Source: RUG13615 sp040307715
GTDB lineage: Bacteria > Bacillota > Clostridia > Peptostreptococcales > Anaerovoracaceae
Length of the DNA stretch: 7,692 nucleotides
Direction of reading: 5' to 3'
Assembly: GCA_040307715.1 (NCBI GenBank)
Contig: JAWRJC010000042.1
Location: 1-7,692, forward strand
Positions 7,064 through 7,692 of this stretch are shown here, piece after piece. Each line of letters begins with the position of its first letter. Within the stretch, counting starts at the first letter, position 1. The notes below the pieces were generated by a model. That model was not told where the DNA came from. It saw nothing but the letters and a program-made list of their open reading frames with translations, and ran no database searches. The position numbers and the translations under genes were made by a program.

Positions 7064-7076
7064 GCTACATTGTAGC
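7064..7076. promoter_or_regulatory. Palindromic operator candidate over the pucR-type promoter
   Basis: GCTACA-T-TGTAGC is a perfect 6-1-6 inverted repeat that contains the whole candidate -10 hexamer and ends 19 bases before the start codon. The position fits repression or autoregulation by a dimeric DNA-binding protein. The regulator encoded just downstream is an obvious but unproven candidate. Confidence 0.45.
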
Positions 7077-7097
7077 AATAAACGCCAGGCAACGCAA
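7069..7097 (-). promoter_or_regulatory. Sigma-A-type promoter candidate for the PucR-family gene
   Basis: On the minus strand, TTGCGT (7092-7097, 3 of 6 to TTGACA) and TACAAT (7069-7074, 5 of 6 to TATAAT) are separated by exactly 17 bases. Transcription would begin near 7062, giving a leader of about 18 bases with the modest binding site GGGGAC. The -35 overlaps the 3' end of the preceding gene's terminator-like stem. Confidence 0.55.
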
Positions 7098-7126
7098 AAG
7101 GACTGCAGCTGTCTGCAGTCCTTTGC
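7094..7126 (-). terminator. Terminator-like hairpin after the aminotransferase gene
   Basis: On the minus strand, GCAAAGGACTGCAG and CTGCAGTCCTTTTGC pair around an ACAG loop, giving about 14 pairs with a single bulged base. The U-run (TTTT) is short and part of the stem, so it resembles an A/U-flanked intrinsic terminator but is not a textbook one. It lies 46 bases past the aminotransferase stop and just before the next promoter, where a terminator is expected. It is nearly symmetrical but has no plus-strand gene to serve. Confidence 0.6.
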
Positions 7127-7138
7127 GGATCGTATTTC

Positions 7139-7154
7139 ACGTGCCTGTGCACGC
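7139..7154 (-). other. Small hairpin, also with an ACAG loop, after the aminotransferase stop codon
   Basis: On the minus strand, CGTGC-ACAG-GCACG forms five Watson-Crick pairs plus a closing G-U pair, 18 bases after the stop codon and 12 bases before the larger terminator-like stem. It shares the exact ACAG loop with that stem. It may be part of a tandem terminator or 3'-end structure. Confidence 0.4.
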
Positions 7155-7171
7155 TTACTTCGCCGCTGCGC

Positions 7172-7692
7172 TTATTTTTCGCTGAGGCGGCCGTAGATCG
7201 CAGCTTTTTCTTCGAGGAACTCGTCGATCAGGGCGAGGCCTTTTTCGAGTTCTTCTGCATGGGAAAGGGTGATACGGAAAGTGTTGGGCATCTCGAAGCA
7301 GTCGCCCTGGCAGACCAGTACGCCCTTCTCATCGAGGAGCTGATCGCCGAATTCCGTCGCGTTCATATCGATATCATAGTGGATCAGGTAGGTGGTGCCG
7401 TGCGCTTCCGCGTACTGCTTGAGGTACGGATGGCCTTCGAGCCACTTGTCGACGATCACCTTGTTGCTGTTGACGATGTTCCGGCTTCTCTCAAAGATCT
7501 TGTCGACATGTTCAAGACCGACCGCGAAAAGCATCTCGTCAAAGACGCCGCCGCAGATCGAGTCGTACGACCGGCGGTTGAACAGATTCCAGCGCATTTC
7601 CGGATCGTGGCAGACGATCCAGCCAACACGCAGACCCGCCATCGAGTAGATCTTGGAAGAACTGCAGGTGACGATCGCCTTGTCGTAAATAT
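7172..7692 (-). CDS. Fold-type I (class I/II) PLP-dependent aminotransferase, C-terminal part
   Basis: Only the last 172 codons are inside the window; the N-terminus lies beyond 7692. The reading frame continues upstream of the first internal Met as IYDKAIVTCSSSKIYSMAGLRVGW, which is the PLP-binding site of class I/II aminotransferases. The lysine at 7652-7654 is the expected Schiff-base residue, followed by the conserved G.R.GW. Near the C-terminus, PNTFRITLSH carries the arginine that normally binds the substrate carboxylate. The enzyme would transfer an amino group between an amino acid and a 2-oxo acid in the cytoplasm. The substrate cannot be assigned because the N-terminal specificity residues are missing. 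The gene ends at TAA (7172-7174) and is followed by two hairpins, so it is probably a separate transcription unit from the PucR-headed set. Confidence 0.92.
   Translation of the reverse strand, partial: IYDKAIVTCSSSKIYSMAGLRVGWIVCHDPEMRWNLFNRRSYDSICGGVFDEMLFAVGLEHVDKIFERSRNIVNSNKVIVDKWLEGHPYLKQYAEAHGTTYLIHYDIDMNATEFGDQLLDEKGVLVCQGDCFEMPNTFRITLSHAEELEKGLALIDEFLEEKAAIYGRLSEK

Noticed and set aside
7045..7152. 36-codon N-terminal extension of the PucR-family regulator
   Set aside because: It would be translated through the terminator-like hairpin, promoter and palindrome, and the family N-terminus aligns with the downstream Met.
5947..7185. 412-codon plus-strand reading frame opposite the PucR-family gene
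   Set aside because: It shows no family motif and runs across the promoter and terminator region; the minus-strand frame carries the helix-turn-helix and ligand domain.

Overview
The window looks like a G+C-rich (high 50s % by eye) anaerobic Bacillota chromosome, probably a gut-type member of Clostridia or Erysipelotrichia. This is inferred from AAGGAG-type ribosome binding sites, a surface protein with an InlB-type B-repeat and a KTGD...TM...RRR C-terminus, a ferredoxin-tailed aldo/keto reductase, and a PucR-type regulator. No species can be named from the sequence alone. No rRNA, tRNA, CRISPR array, transposon or phage gene is visible.

All seven genes lie on the minus strand, so transcription runs from high to low coordinates. 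At the right edge (7172 to beyond 7692) is the C-terminal part of a fold-type I (class I/II) PLP-dependent aminotransferase, with its Schiff-base lysine visible. It is followed by a terminator-like hairpin (7094-7126). The -35 of a good candidate promoter begins in that hairpin's 3' arm, and a perfect 13-bp palindrome covers the promoter's -10. The promoter would drive a PucR-family regulator (5848-7044).

After the regulator come five genes separated by only 25 to 51 bases: an aldo/keto reductase with two C-terminal [4Fe-4S] motifs (4694-5812), an exported SGNH/GDSL hydrolase (3946-4662), a NifX/NifB-like protein with a His/Cys-rich tail (3510-3920), a stand-alone FabZ-type 3-hydroxyacyl-ACP dehydratase (3032-3463), and a 979-residue secreted lipase-like surface protein (41-2980). 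The spacing allows one polycistronic unit, interrupted by a GC-rich hairpin before the FabZ-like gene.

How the genes work together is inference. Two secreted or surface hydrolases (SGNH and lipase-like), an acyl dehydratase and a redox enzyme would suit uptake or remodelling of acyl esters or lipids under PucR control. The NifX-like protein suggests a link to metal or Fe-S status. A chance run of unrelated housekeeping and accessory genes is an equally acceptable reading. No gap between genes exceeds about 130 bases. The long plus-strand reading frames are antisense shadows of the minus-strand genes.
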